29,916 nucleotides of DNA from JAJYRX01 sp041655275 (GCA_041655275.1 JBBAFU010000022.1:1-29916), one strand, 5' to 3'; shown: positions 16,331-25,375, counted from the stretch's first letter. The notes: generated by a model not told the origin, from the letters alone. Translations and numbers: made by a program.

Positions 16331-17188
16331 TCAGTCGGCGCGGCGCAGGGCCGACCAGGCAATGGCGGCCACCATCAGGCAGCCGCCGGCGAGTGCGCGC
16401 AGATCCGGAATCTGGCCGAACAGCAGCGCGGCAAAACCGATGGCGTAGACGGGTTCGAGCGCAATGACCACGGCGGCGCTGCGCGCCTTGAGCACGCTCA
16501 GGCTGGCCACCAGCAGGGCGTGCGAAAAGGCGGTGCACAAGGTGCCCAGTACGGCCAGCCAGAACCAGTCGATGGCGTGCATGCCGCCCAGCCCGGAGAC
16601 GGCAAACGGCAGGGTGAGCACGAGGACGACGAGGTTTTCGATGGCGGCCAGCCGGGATGCTGAAAATCCGCCGGCGGCGCGCCGGTTGGCGAGCGTGAAG
16701 AGCCCGAAGGAGAAGCCCGAGAACAGGCCCCAGGCCAGGCCGACGGCGTTCTGGTCAGCCGGGTCGACCGAAGGTGTCACCAGGATCAGCCCCAGGCTGA
16801 CGAGCGCCAGCACACACCATTCATCCCGGTGTATGGCCTCGCGAAACAGGAAGCGCTCACCCAGTGTGATGAAGGCCGGAAAGCTGGCAAACCCGAGCGT
16901 GGCCATGGCCACGCCCCCCGTTTTCACTGCGAGGAAAAAGCTCACCCAATGCACGGCCAGCAGGGCGCCCGCCAGAGTGGGAAGCGCTATACTGGTTGGC
17001 GTGATGTTGCGCCAGAGCGAACCGCCCTGCGAGCGCAACACCAGCAACAGGGTGGCAACGGCAAATGCCGATCGTCCGGCCGTGATGGCAATGGCATCGG
17101 TCCTGATCAGTTCTCCCAGAATGGCGGTGAGCCCAAACAGCACCGCCGCAAGGTGGATGCTGGCCAGGGCGCGTGAACGAGTCATCAT
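16331..17188 (-). CDS. DMT superfamily (EamA) transporter
   Basis: 285 aa with about ten hydrophobic segments arranged as two EamA repeats, the layout of inner-membrane drug/metabolite exporters. The first repeat begins ASIHLAAVLFGLTAILGEL and includes AVHWVSFFLAVKTGGVAMATLGFA. The second begins NAVGLAWGLFSGFSFGLFTLANRRAA and ends with the typical ALEPVYAIGFAALLFGQIP and GGCLMVAAIAW. The substrate cannot be inferred. Its start overlaps the upstream region of the divergent quinone oxidoreductase gene, so the two promoters must lie very close together. M2 at 17185 is an equally possible start. Confidence 0.9.
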   Translation of the reverse strand: MMTRSRALASIHLAAVLFGLTAILGELIRTDAIAITAGRSAFAVATLLLVLRSQGGSLWRNITPTSIALPTLAGALLAVHWVSFFLAVKTGGVAMATLGFASFPAFITLGERFLFREAIHRDEWCVLALVSLGLILVTPSVDPADQNAVGLAWGLFSGFSFGLFTLANRRAAGGFSASRLAAIENLVVLVLTLPFAVSGLGGMHAIDWFWLAVLGTLCTAFSHALLVASLSVLKARSAAVVIALEPVYAIGFAALLFGQIPDLRALAGGCLMVAAIAWSALRRAD

Positions 17189-17244
17189 GGCAGGGTGCGG
17201 GGCGGCGGAACCGTGAGGATCCCCTCAATCAAGGAGTGATGGTT

Positions 17245-18228
17245 GTGAGCATTCAAATCAAGGCGATTCGCGTCAGTCAGCATGGTGGGCCGGAAGTTCT
17301 GGAAATGCAGGATGTCACCTTGCCTGCACCGCAGGATGATGAGGTTACCATCCGGCACAAGGCCATAGGGCTCAATTTCATCGATATCTATTTTCGCACC
17401 GGGCTGTACGCGCGCCCGCTGCCGCATGGCCTGGGTTCCGAGGCGGCCGGCGTGGTCGAGGCCGTGGGCGCCGGGGTCAGCCATCTGAAGGTGGGTGATC
17501 GCGTGGCCTACGGGCAAAGCCCTCTGGGTGCGTATGCCGAAGCGCACAACGTGCCTGCAGCGCAGGTCGTCAAGCTGCCCGATGGCATCGAATTCGAGCA
17601 GGCGGCGGCCATGATGCTCAAGGGGCTCACGGTGCAATACCTGTTCCGCCAGTGCTACCGGCTCGACAAGGGCGAAACCATTCTCTTTCATGCCGCTGCG
17701 GGCGGTGTGGGCCTCATCGCCTGCCAGTGGGCGCGCGCCCTGGGCGTGAAGCTCATCGGCACGGTCTCCAGCCCCGAAAAGGCGGCATTGGCGCGCGAGA
17801 ACGGTGCCTGGGAAGTCATCGACTATACGCGCGAGGATGTGGTCGCCCGCGTGGGCGAACTCACCGATGGCGCACGCCTGCCTGTGGTCTATGACGGCGT
17901 GGGCAAGGATACCTGGCTGGTCTCGCTCGACTGCCTGCAGCCGCGTGGCCTGATGGTCAGCTTCGGCAATGCCTCGGGCGCCGTCGATGGTGTCAATCTG
18001 GGCATACTGGCGGCCAAGGGTTCGCTCTACGTCACGCGGCCCACGCTGGGCTCCTATGTGCCCACGCAAGAGACCATGCAGGCGGCGGCCGACGAACTGT
18101 TCGGGCATGTGCTCGATGGCAGTATCCGCCTGCATATCGGCCAGCGCTTTGCGCTTGCCGATGCGGGCAAGGCGCATGAGGCACTGGCCGGCCGTCAGAC
18201 TGTGGGCGCCACGGTACTGACCCTGTAG
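17245..18228 (+). CDS. qor: NADPH:quinone oxidoreductase (zeta-crystallin-like, QorA family)
   Basis: 327 aa. A zinc-free medium-chain reductase that passes electrons from NADPH to quinones one at a time. Family motifs are KAIGLNFIDIYFRTGLY, LGSEAAGVVEAVG, VGDRVAYGQ and the cofactor loop ILFHAAAGGVGLIACQWARALG. KLIGTVSSPEKAALARENGA and the SFGNASGAVDGV segment follow. I chose GTG at 17245 because AAGGAG at 17231-17236 lies eight bases before it; the ATG at 17239 would have only two bases of spacing, and the open frame from 17173 has no support. The stop lies in a short in-frame duplication (see the repeat at 18218). Confidence 0.93.
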   Translation: MSIQIKAIRVSQHGGPEVLEMQDVTLPAPQDDEVTIRHKAIGLNFIDIYFRTGLYARPLPHGLGSEAAGVVEAVGAGVSHLKVGDRVAYGQSPLGAYAEAHNVPAAQVVKLPDGIEFEQAAAMMLKGLTVQYLFRQCYRLDKGETILFHAAAGGVGLIACQWARALGVKLIGTVSSPEKAALARENGAWEVIDYTREDVVARVGELTDGARLPVVYDGVGKDTWLVSLDCLQPRGLMVSFGNASGAVDGVNLGILAAKGSLYVTRPTLGSYVPTQETMQAAADELFGHVLDGSIRLHIGQRFALADAGKAHEALAGRQTVGATVLTL

Positions 18229-18246
18229 TGTAGTGTGACCCTGTAG
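18218..18246 (+). repeat. 18-bp in-frame direct repeat over the qor stop codon
   Basis: TGACCCTGTAG occurs at 18218-18228 and again at 18236-18246, a period of 18 bases, or six codons. The first copy holds the real stop of qor, and the second gives the same Thr-Leu-stop in the same frame. It looks like a small slippage duplication that left a back-up stop. Confidence 0.7.
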
Positions 18247-18257
18247 CAGGCCGGGCT

Positions 18258-19238
18258 TCAGTTGCGGTGGTAGCCTTGCAGGCGCGCCACCGCCTCGTGC
18301 GATCCCAGGATGACGCCCGTGCGCTGATGCAGGCCGCCCGGTGTCAGCGTCATGATGCGCGTGCCGCCGTCGATGGCGGCACCGCCGGCCTGCTCCACCA
18401 GGAAGGCCATGGGGTTGGCTTCATACATCAGGCGCAGCTTGCCCTGGCGTACCGCAGGGCGCTGGTCGCGCGGGTACATGAAGACGCCGCCGCGTGACAG
18501 GATGCGATGCACGTCAGCCACCATGGAGGCTACCCAGCGCATGTTCCAGTCCTCTTTGAGCGGGCCTTCGCTTCCGGCCAGACATTCGTCGATGAAACGG
18601 CCTACCGGTGCTTCCCAGTGGCGCCGGTTCGACATATTGATGGCGAATTCCCGTGTTTTTTCCGGAATGCGCACGCCGGATTGCGTCAGCAGCCATTCGC
18701 CGCTGCCGGGTTCGAGCGTGAACATGCTCACCCCGTCGCCCAGACTGAGCACCAGCAGCGTCTGCGGGCCGTAGATGGCGTAGCCGGCGGCCCGCTGGGC
18801 CGTGCCCGCCTGCAGGAAGTCCGCGGTCCGGACCTCGCGGCCGGCCGGCGCATCGAGTACCGAGAAGATGGTGCCGATGGACACATTCACGTCGATATTG
18901 GATGAGCCATCCAGCGGATCGAACAGCAGGAGATAGCCGTCGGCATCGGCATGGGCAAGGGGCTGCATGTCCGGCATTTCCTCCGATGCCAGGGCCCGTA
19001 TGGCGGGATTGCCTGCGCAGGCCTCCAGCAGCATGTCATTTGCCAGTACGTCCAGCTTCTTCTGGATTTCGCCCTGCACGTTTTCCGTGCCTTCACTGCC
19101 CAGCACCCCGCCCAGTGCGCCCTGGGCGACACGGGTGCTAATGCTGCGACAGGTGTCGGCCACGGTCTGTATGAGTGATTGCAGCCGGGTGTCCGTGGTC
19201 TGCGCCTGCAGCCACCCGGACAGGGGAGTGTGAATCAT
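18258..19238 (-). CDS. fbp: Fructose-1,6-bisphosphatase class 1
   Basis: 326 aa. It hydrolyses fructose-1,6-bisphosphate to fructose-6-phosphate in gluconeogenesis. The metal-binding segments ALASEEM and LLFDPLDGSSNIDVNVSIGTIFSV are intact, as are GYAIYGPQTLLVL, the GVRIPEKTREFAINMSN block, RWVASMVADVHRILSRGGVFMYP and LRLMYEANPMAFLVEQAGG near the C terminus. Length is normal for proteobacterial class 1 enzymes. It follows pepN by 23 bases on the same strand, making it the last gene of an apparent hns-pepN-fbp unit, and it converges on qor. Confidence 0.97.
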   Translation of the reverse strand: MIHTPLSGWLQAQTTDTRLQSLIQTVADTCRSISTRVAQGALGGVLGSEGTENVQGEIQKKLDVLANDMLLEACAGNPAIRALASEEMPDMQPLAHADADGYLLLFDPLDGSSNIDVNVSIGTIFSVLDAPAGREVRTADFLQAGTAQRAAGYAIYGPQTLLVLSLGDGVSMFTLEPGSGEWLLTQSGVRIPEKTREFAINMSNRRHWEAPVGRFIDECLAGSEGPLKEDWNMRWVASMVADVHRILSRGGVFMYPRDQRPAVRQGKLRLMYEANPMAFLVEQAGGAAIDGGTRIMTLTPGGLHQRTGVILGSHEAVARLQGYHRN

Positions 19239-19261
19239 CGAATGCTCCGCAAAAGTGTTGT

Positions 19262-21970
19262 TCAGAGGCTGAGCGCCTTGTCGACGATTTCCGAGACGGG
19301 ACGCGAAAGCCCGGAATGGGCCTGCAGGCGCAGAAGGATGTCGCGCATGCCGCTGCGTGCCGGCTCAACGTGGCGCGCCCAGTTGTCAAGTCCGCGCGCC
19401 AGACGCGCAGCCACTTCAGGATTGAGGCTGTCGAGCGCCAGGATCTGTTCGCCCCAGAAATCATAGCCTTCGGGGCAGTGCGTCGCCTCGGGATTATTCA
19501 GGCAGAACTGGAATACCAGCGCGCGTGCGCGGTTCGGGTTGCGCAGGGAGAATTCAGGGTGCGCCATCAGCCGCCGCATATGCGCCACACCGGCCCAGCG
19601 TGCCGTGGCCTGCAGACGGAACCAGGCATCCATCACCTGCGGGTCGCGACGGGCGTGCCGCCCGAAGAAATCGGCCATGAGTGTGCTGCCGGCCTGTTCG
19701 GATGCATGGCGTGCCAGTGCGGCCAGTGCCGCCAGGCGGTCCGTAAGGTTGTTGGCTTCGCGATAGTGCGCCTGCGCCAGCGCATGGGCCTGCGGATGGC
19801 CGCCGGCCAGCAGATAGCCCAGGGCCAGTGCCCGGAGTGCGCGTTGCCCCGCGTCGACCGGGTGCGGGCGAAACGGCCGCCGGGCCACTTCTGCCTGCGC
19901 CAGATACAGGGCATGCCAGCTGTCCTGCAGCGCGTGTCCGAGTGCGCCGTGCAGTCCGTGGTGCACTACGCTGGCCCCTGCCGGATCCATCTCGGGCGCC
20001 TGCAGCATCAGCCGGGTGGGCGTCATGAGCTGCAATGTGCGATGACGATAGTCGGGCGCCAGGCCGGGATCATCCAGCAGGCCCTGCCAGATGGCCAGCA
20101 GTACCGGACCGGCGGCTTCGTGACCTGCGAGTGCAGCCCCTGGACGCTGCTGATGCTCACGAAGCCGGCGCAGGAGTTCGGCACCGGCCAGGTCCTGTAT
20201 GGCCTGCCAGCGCGCGAAAGGGTCGACATCGTGGCGGGCCAGCAGCGCGAGTTCCGCCTCGCTGCGCGGCGTCCCGAGGATGACGGGCGCCGAGAAGCCC
20301 CGCAGTATCGACAATACGGGCTTCGCCCCCATGTCGTCGAAACACCATGTCTGCTCTGCCTGGGTCAGGGGCAGGATACGGGTGTCTGTGCCATCATCAA
20401 AAGGCAGGGTCCGGCCTTCGCCATCCAGAAAGCCGATGGCGACCGGAATGTGCAGCGGCGGCTTGACCGCGTCGCCGGCCAGCAGCTTTTCCATGCCCAC
20501 GGCCGGGTTGGACTGGCGCAGCGTCAGGCGCACCTTGCGGGCGGCGGCATCGTGCTCCAGGTCAAATTCCACCCGGGGTGTGCCTGCCTGCCCGTACCAG
20601 CGGCGGAAAATGTCCAGATTGGCGTCCGGGTCCTGCTGCCGGATGATGGCCTGCATGGCGTTGAGGAAGTCATCGCAGGTGACGGCCTGGCCGTCATGGC
20701 GGCGAAAGTACTCGTCCATGCCCGCACGAAAACCGTCGGCACCCAGCAGGGTGTGCAGCATGCGGATGACTTCCGCACCTTTCTCGTAGATGGTTGCCGT
20801 GTAGAAGTTGCTGATCTGACGATAGCTTTCAGGGCGGATGGCGTGTGCCATCGGCCCCGCATCTTCGGGAAACTGGTTGCTGCGCAGGATGTCCACATCC
20901 TGGATGCGCTTGACTGCGCGTGCACTCTGCGCGGCCTCGCCTTCCAGGCCGCGGGCCAGCATGTCGGCCGAGAAACTCTGCTCGCGAAAGACGGTAAGCC
21001 CTTCCTTGAGCGAAAGCTGGAACCAGTCGCGGCAGGTGACCCGGTTGCCCGTCCAGTTGTGGAAGTATTCATGACCGATGACCGCCTCGATCGCACGGTA
21101 GGAGGCATCGGTTGCCGTGTCGGGACTGGCGAGCACATAGGCTGAATTGAAGATGTTCAGCCCCTTGTTCTCCATGGCGCCCATATTGAAGTCGCGCGCC
21201 GCCACAATCATGAAGCGGTCCAGATCAAGCTCCAGACCGTAGTGTTCCTCATCCCAGCGCAGGGCGCGCTCCAGGGATTCCAGTGCCCAGGCCGTCTGAT
21301 CCCGTGTCCCCGTATCGCTGAACACCTGCAGCAGGACTTCGCGCCCGCTGCGTGTGGAAAGCGTCTTCTCGCGGCAATCGAAGCGCCCGGCCACCAGGGC
21401 AAACAGATAGCTGGGCTTGGGGTGGGGGTCTTCCCAGACGGCTTCGTGACGGCCTTCAGGCAGTTCGCGCAGCGATACCGGATTGCCATTGGACAGCAAC
21501 TCGGGAAACTCGGCACGGTCCGCCCGGAGTGTGACCCGGTAGGGCGCCATGACATCGGGCCGGTCGGGAAACCAGGTGATGCGCCGAAAGCCTTCGGCTT
21601 CGCATTGCGTGAACAGGTGCTCGCCCGAGGCGTACAGGCCCATGAGACTGGTGTTCGCCCGGGGGTGGCAATGGTTGTGGATGCGCAGGACGAAACGCCT
21701 CGCCTGCGGCAGCAGGGTGATCCGCCCCGCATCCCGCGTGAACGCCGATGGCGCCAGTGTGCGGCCATCCAGACTGATATGCGTCAGGTCAAGCGCTTCA
21801 CCATCGAGCACCAGGGGGATATCATCATCTCCCAGGCGCTCGAATTCAAGCTCGGACTCGACCCGGGTCTGCTCGCGGTCCAGCTCGAAACACAGGTGGA
21901 CGCGATGCAGGCGATATCCGAATGGCTCGTAGTCATGACGCGAGATTGCGGGGGACAGATCGCTGCGCAT
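19262..21970 (-). CDS. pepN: Aminopeptidase N (M1 family metallopeptidase)
   Basis: 902 aa, somewhat longer than E. coli PepN. A zinc aminopeptidase that removes N-terminal residues from peptides in the cytoplasm. The exopeptidase motif GAMEN is at 264-268 and the zinc motif HEYFH at 300-304, with the third ligand Glu323 in LKEGLTVFREQ. ITWFPDRPDVMAPYRVTL is upstream, and the C-terminal DUF3458-like helical domains fill the rest. No signal peptide is seen. The ATG follows the hns stop after a single base (TGAAATG), with no clear independent ribosome site beyond the end of hns, so it is likely translated by coupling. fbp follows 23 bases later. Confidence 0.96.
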   Translation of the reverse strand: MRSDLSPAISRHDYEPFGYRLHRVHLCFELDREQTRVESELEFERLGDDDIPLVLDGEALDLTHISLDGRTLAPSAFTRDAGRITLLPQARRFVLRIHNHCHPRANTSLMGLYASGEHLFTQCEAEGFRRITWFPDRPDVMAPYRVTLRADRAEFPELLSNGNPVSLRELPEGRHEAVWEDPHPKPSYLFALVAGRFDCREKTLSTRSGREVLLQVFSDTGTRDQTAWALESLERALRWDEEHYGLELDLDRFMIVAARDFNMGAMENKGLNIFNSAYVLASPDTATDASYRAIEAVIGHEYFHNWTGNRVTCRDWFQLSLKEGLTVFREQSFSADMLARGLEGEAAQSARAVKRIQDVDILRSNQFPEDAGPMAHAIRPESYRQISNFYTATIYEKGAEVIRMLHTLLGADGFRAGMDEYFRRHDGQAVTCDDFLNAMQAIIRQQDPDANLDIFRRWYGQAGTPRVEFDLEHDAAARKVRLTLRQSNPAVGMEKLLAGDAVKPPLHIPVAIGFLDGEGRTLPFDDGTDTRILPLTQAEQTWCFDDMGAKPVLSILRGFSAPVILGTPRSEAELALLARHDVDPFARWQAIQDLAGAELLRRLREHQQRPGAALAGHEAAGPVLLAIWQGLLDDPGLAPDYRHRTLQLMTPTRLMLQAPEMDPAGASVVHHGLHGALGHALQDSWHALYLAQAEVARRPFRPHPVDAGQRALRALALGYLLAGGHPQAHALAQAHYREANNLTDRLAALAALARHASEQAGSTLMADFFGRHARRDPQVMDAWFRLQATARWAGVAHMRRLMAHPEFSLRNPNRARALVFQFCLNNPEATHCPEGYDFWGEQILALDSLNPEVAARLARGLDNWARHVEPARSGMRDILLRLQAHSGLSRPVSEIVDKALSL

Positions 21971-21971
21971 T

Positions 21972-22316
21972 TCAGGACTGCGCCGCGCTCTCGATCAGAA
22001 AGCGCTCGCGCGGCTCGCCCCGGGCCTCGGCTTCGGCCATCCAGCGCGGCGTGCGGCCACGCCCGGACCAGGTCTGGCCGCTGGCGGGATTCATGTACTT
22101 GGGCGCGATGCGCGTGCTGCGCCGCGCGGGCTTGCTTCCCTTGCGAAACGCCTGGGCGATGTCTTCCGGGCTGATGTCATATTCCTGCATCGCTTTCACG
22201 ATGGCGTCCAGTGCCGGGCCGCGATGGCGGGCCTGAAGTGCCTCGACTTCTTTTTCAAGCTTCTGTATCTCGCTTTCTATTTTGGATTTTTCGTCCAGAT
22301 ATTGACCAGGAATCAT
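21972..22316 (-). CDS. hns: H-NS family nucleoid-associated protein
   Basis: 114 aa. H-NS proteins bind AT-rich, curved DNA and silence genes. The N terminus (roughly 8-32) is a charged coiled coil for oligomer formation, DEKSKIESEIQKLEKEVEAL. A linker with basic residues follows (RKGSKPARRSTRIAPKYM, 58-75). The C terminus has the DNA-binding core TWSGRGRTPRWM at 82-93, matching the TWTGRGRTP consensus. The open frame extends to 22664, but ATG 22316 is right: AAGGAT lies about seven bases upstream and the family starts here. It is divergent from the nitrilase gene across an AT-rich gap and is followed immediately by pepN. Confidence 0.94.
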   Translation of the reverse strand: MIPGQYLDEKSKIESEIQKLEKEVEALQARHRGPALDAIVKAMQEYDISPEDIAQAFRKGSKPARRSTRIAPKYMNPASGQTWSGRGRTPRWMAEAEARGEPRERFLIESAAQS

Positions 22317-22421
22317 CTTGAGATCCTTGTAAAGATAATGAAAACCATTGCTGGCGGAACAAAAGGAATGAAATAATAGTATAAAACAGCAAGGAATGAA
22401 AATGCGTGAATGGAGGAAGCC
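22317..22421. promoter_or_regulatory. AT-rich divergent promoter region between hns and the nitrilase gene
   Basis: This 105-base gap is clearly richer in A and T than its surroundings. It has TATAAA at 22380-22385 facing the nitrilase gene, and in the opposite direction TTGTTC with a CATTAT 16 bases further on facing hns. None of these is a strong match. The AT content would make it a natural site for H-NS autoregulation, which is an inference only. Confidence 0.35.
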
Positions 22422-23237
22422 ATGACAATTCTTGAATCCATAAAAGTGGCGGCCGTGCAAATGGTGTCCACTTCCAATATGCAGGAGAATCTCGATCAGG
22501 CGCGCTACTGGATTGGGCGCGCCGTCGCAGAAGGCGCGCAACTGGTATTGCTGCCGGAATACTTCTGCCTCATGGGTTTGCGTGATACCGACAAGCTGGC
22601 GGTGCGTGAGCCCATGGGAGAAGGGCCTTTGCAGGCCTTCCTCCGGGAAAGTGCACGCGAGCATGGCATCTGGCTGATCGGCGGCACCATTCCCCTTGAA
22701 TCAGGGGAGCCGGATCGTATTTACAACAGCTGCCTGGTGTTTGATCCCGAAGGGCAGTGTGTGGCCCGCTACGACAAGATTCATCTATTTGATTTTGATA
22801 ATGGTACGGAAGTGTTTTCCGAATCCAATACTATTGTTCCGGGCAGTAACGCGCCCCAGGTTTTTCGTGCGCCTTTTGGCGATGTCGGCCTGTCCATCTG
22901 CTATGACCTGCGCTTTCCGGAACTCTATAGGGCCCTCAATGAAGCCGGCTTGATCGTTGTGCCCTCGGCATTTACCTGGACGACGGGAGAAGCGCATTGG
23001 GAAGTATTGCTCAGGGCACGCGCGATAGAGAATCAATGTTATGTGCTCGCCGCCGCCCAGGGTGGCCGGCATGACAGCGGGCGACGCACCTGGGGTCGTT
23101 CTGTTCTAATAGACCCGTGGGGCGAAGTGCTCGACAGTGTTGCGCAGGGGCCGGGTCTGGTGACGGGTCAGCTGGACTCCGAACACCTGGCTGCGGTGCG
23201 CCAGCGCCTGCCTGCCTTGCGGCACCGCCGGCTCTGA
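22422..23237 (+). CDS. Carbon-nitrogen hydrolase (nitrilase superfamily, Nit1/deaminated-glutathione amidase-like)
   Basis: 271 aa. The Glu-Lys-Cys catalytic triad is complete: E46 in LLPEYF, K119 in YDKIHLFD and C160 in SICYDLRFPEL. The overall pattern (KIHLFD, SFTW-like SAFTWTTGEAHWEVLLRARAIENQCYV, RTWGRSVLIDPWGEVL) resembles the Nit1/NitFhit branch, which removes deaminated glutathione or acts as an omega-amidase. Another amide substrate is possible. ATG 22422 is chosen because GGAGG at 22412-22416 precedes it with proper spacing; an upstream ATG at 22410 would place the ribosome site inside the gene. tldD follows after 74 bases, a pairing common in beta- and gammaproteobacteria. Confidence 0.92.
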   Translation: MTILESIKVAAVQMVSTSNMQENLDQARYWIGRAVAEGAQLVLLPEYFCLMGLRDTDKLAVREPMGEGPLQAFLRESAREHGIWLIGGTIPLESGEPDRIYNSCLVFDPEGQCVARYDKIHLFDFDNGTEVFSESNTIVPGSNAPQVFRAPFGDVGLSICYDLRFPELYRALNEAGLIVVPSAFTWTTGEAHWEVLLRARAIENQCYVLAAAQGGRHDSGRRTWGRSVLIDPWGEVLDSVAQGPGLVTGQLDSEHLAAVRQRLPALRHRRL

Positions 23238-23311
23238 GGTTTTCAGGCGATACGCCGGACCGGCACACGGGCCTCGCCTGATGGCATCAATTTCATCGTT
23301 TGTGGGTATCT

Positions 23312-24769
23312 ATGAATCCGTCCGAGCCGGCTTTCCAGGCCCTGGCCACCGCCAAATCCCTGTTGCTGCAGCCCTGGGGGCTGAGCGAAACCGACATGGC
23401 GCGCGCGCTGGGTGACATCTTCCGTCATCGCGTCGATTACGCCGATCTCTATTTCCAGTACATACGCCGTGAAGGCTGGAGCCTGGAAGAGGGCATTGTC
23501 AAGACCGGCAACTTCTCCATAGAGCAGGGCGTGGGCGTGCGCGCCATCTGTGGCGAAAAGACGGCTTTTGCCTATTCCGACGCCCTGTCGCCGGAGGCGC
23601 TCATGGCCTCGGCGGGCGTGGTGCGCAGCATTGCCGCCCGTGGGGCGGGGCGGCACCATGTGGCACGGCGCATGCCGGATTCCGCCATGCCGCTGTACCC
23701 GGCGCTGGACCCGGTCGCCAGCCTGCCGGCGCGCGACAAGGTGGCGCTGCTCGAGCGTGTGGAGCGCATGGCGCGGGCGGCGGACAACAGCATCATCCAG
23801 GTGATGGCCGGTCTGGGTTGCGAGTACAGCGTGATCCTGGTGGCGGGGTCCGACGGGCGTCTGGCGGCGGATGTGCGGCCGCTGGTACGGCTGTCGCTCA
23901 GCGTCATCGCCGAGCGTGACGGCCGGCGTGAAATCGGCACGGCCGGTGGCGGCGGGCGCTGCGCGCTTGACTGCTTCACCGATGAACTGCTGCAGGCTTA
24001 TGTGGACAGGGCCACGCACGAAGCCCGGGTCAATCTCGAGGCCGCTCCGGCGCCGGCGGGCGAGATGACGGTGGTGCTCGGTTCGGGCTGGCCCGGCATA
24101 CTGCTGCATGAAGCCGTGGGTCACGGTCTGGAGGGCGATTTCAATCGCAAGGGTTCCAGTGTGTTTTCCGGGCGTATCGGCGAGCGCGTCGCCGCACCCG
24201 GCGTCACCGTCATCGACGACGGGACGCTGGCGGGACGGCGCGGCTCGCTGAATGTGGACGACGAGGGCAATGCGACGCGCAGCAATGTGCTCATCGAGGA
24301 TGGCATCCTGCGCGGCTATATGCAGGATCATCTCAATGCCGGGCTCATGGGCGCGGCGGTTACCGGAAATGGCCGGCGCGAATCTTTTGCCCACCTGCCC
24401 ATGCCGCGCATGACGAATACCTATATGCTGGCGGGCAGGGAAGACCCGCAGGAAATCATTGCGTCGGTCGATCGCGGCCTGTATGCCGTCAATTTCGGCG
24501 GGGGCCAGGTCGATATCACCAGCGGGAAGTTCGTGTTCTCGGCCTCCGAGGCCTATCTGATCGAGAACGGGCGCGTCACGCGCCCGGTGCGCGGCGCCAC
24601 CCTGATCGGCAACGGCCCCCAGGCCATGACGCGTGTCGCCATGGTCGGCAATGACCTGCGCATGGACTCCGGCGTGGGCACTTGCGGCAAGGACGGCCAG
24701 AGTGTGCCTGTCGGTGTGGGCATGCCCACGATACGCATTGACGGGCTGACCGTGGGCGGCACGGCTTGA
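23312..24769 (+). CDS. tldD: Metalloprotease TldD
   Basis: 485 aa. With its partner TldE/PmbA, TldD forms a metalloprotease that trims unfolded peptides such as microcin precursors and the CcdA antitoxin. The HExxxH zinc motif HEAVGH is at 266-271 within LLHEAVGHGLEGDFNRKGSS. Other family blocks are the N-terminal DYADLYFQYIRREGWSLEEGIVK, SIEQGVGVRAICGEKTAFAYSD, GRRGSLNVDDEGN, MTNTYMLAGREDP and the C-terminal GTCGKDGQSVPVGVGMPTIRI. The frame begins at a TTG at 23300, but ATG 23312 fits the family. No tldE is present in the window; the two are often unlinked. Confidence 0.96.
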   Translation: MNPSEPAFQALATAKSLLLQPWGLSETDMARALGDIFRHRVDYADLYFQYIRREGWSLEEGIVKTGNFSIEQGVGVRAICGEKTAFAYSDALSPEALMASAGVVRSIAARGAGRHHVARRMPDSAMPLYPALDPVASLPARDKVALLERVERMARAADNSIIQVMAGLGCEYSVILVAGSDGRLAADVRPLVRLSLSVIAERDGRREIGTAGGGGRCALDCFTDELLQAYVDRATHEARVNLEAAPAPAGEMTVVLGSGWPGILLHEAVGHGLEGDFNRKGSSVFSGRIGERVAAPGVTVIDDGTLAGRRGSLNVDDEGNATRSNVLIEDGILRGYMQDHLNAGLMGAAVTGNGRRESFAHLPMPRMTNTYMLAGREDPQEIIASVDRGLYAVNFGGGQVDITSGKFVFSASEAYLIENGRVTRPVRGATLIGNGPQAMTRVAMVGNDLRMDSGVGTCGKDGQSVPVGVGMPTIRIDGLTVGGTA

Positions 24770-24829
24770 CCTTGGTGGTTTGCGGGTATATGGTTGATTC
24801 ATAGACAAATTTGCTTTCTGGTGGGCTTC

Positions 24830-25375
24830 ATGTCAAATACCTCTGCGCCCGTGGCGTCCTATGATTTGCGCATACTGCGGGCATTGCGTCGCATCACGCG
24901 TTCCATCGCCCTGCATTCGCGCCAGCTGTCGGCATACAGCAACATCACCGCACCGCAGCTCGTATGCCTGCGTGCGGTCGTGGATAACGGGCCGCTTACC
25001 GCAACCGCCATCAGCCGCGAGATCCACGTCAGTCCGAGTACCGTGGTGGGCATTCTCGACCGTCTCGAAGACAAGGGCTGGATCCAGCGGGAACGCGGGC
25101 GCGAAGACAGGCGCATCGTTTTCATCACGGCCACACCCGAAGGCGTGGCGCTGGCGCACCGCACACCGTCGCCCCTGCAGCAGAAACTGGCCGATTCGCT
25201 GAATGCACTGCCCGAGCTCGAAAGGGCCACCATCACGCTGGCACTGGAGCGGATTGTCGATCTCATGGAGTCCGATAGCGAAGTGGCAACCGAGGCACCG
25301 GATGTCCCCGCCTCTCCCATTCTTGACGTGCCCGTGGCCGACGGTGCACAGCCCGAGTCGGGCATTGCCGTCTAG
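24830..25375 (+). CDS. MarR-family transcriptional regulator, EctR-like
   Basis: 181 aa with a winged helix-turn-helix of the MarR type. ITAPQLVCLRAVVDNGPLTATAISREIHVSPSTVVGILDRLEDKGWIQRERGREDRRIVFITAT covers the recognition helix (SPSTVVGILDRLE) and the wing (DRR). The preceding SYDLRILRALRRITRSIALHSRQL and the later ALPELERATITLALERIVDLME resemble, from memory, the EctR group that controls ectoine synthesis genes. The tail after about 150 is acidic and probably disordered. The frame is open from a TTG at 24794, but ATG 24830 begins the recognisable protein. It is followed after 21 bases by the EctB-like gene, so the two likely form an operon. Its operator and ligand are unknown. Confidence 0.85.
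   Translation: MSNTSAPVASYDLRILRALRRITRSIALHSRQLSAYSNITAPQLVCLRAVVDNGPLTATAISREIHVSPSTVVGILDRLEDKGWIQRERGREDRRIVFITATPEGVALAHRTPSPLQQKLADSLNALPELERATITLALERIVDLMESDSEVATEAPDVPASPILDVPVADGAQPESGIAV

Noticed and set aside
19175..21145. 656-codon plus-strand frame across pepN and fbp
   Set aside because: Antisense to two well-supported genes. The translation is rich in Arg, Gly and Gln with no recognisable motif.
21972..22664. Extended 230-residue form of H-NS
   Set aside because: The upstream part runs antisense into the nitrilase gene, and the family start with a ribosome site is at 22316.
23243..24808. 521-codon minus-strand frame over tldD
   Set aside because: Antisense shadow of tldD; no ribosome site and no recognisable domain.
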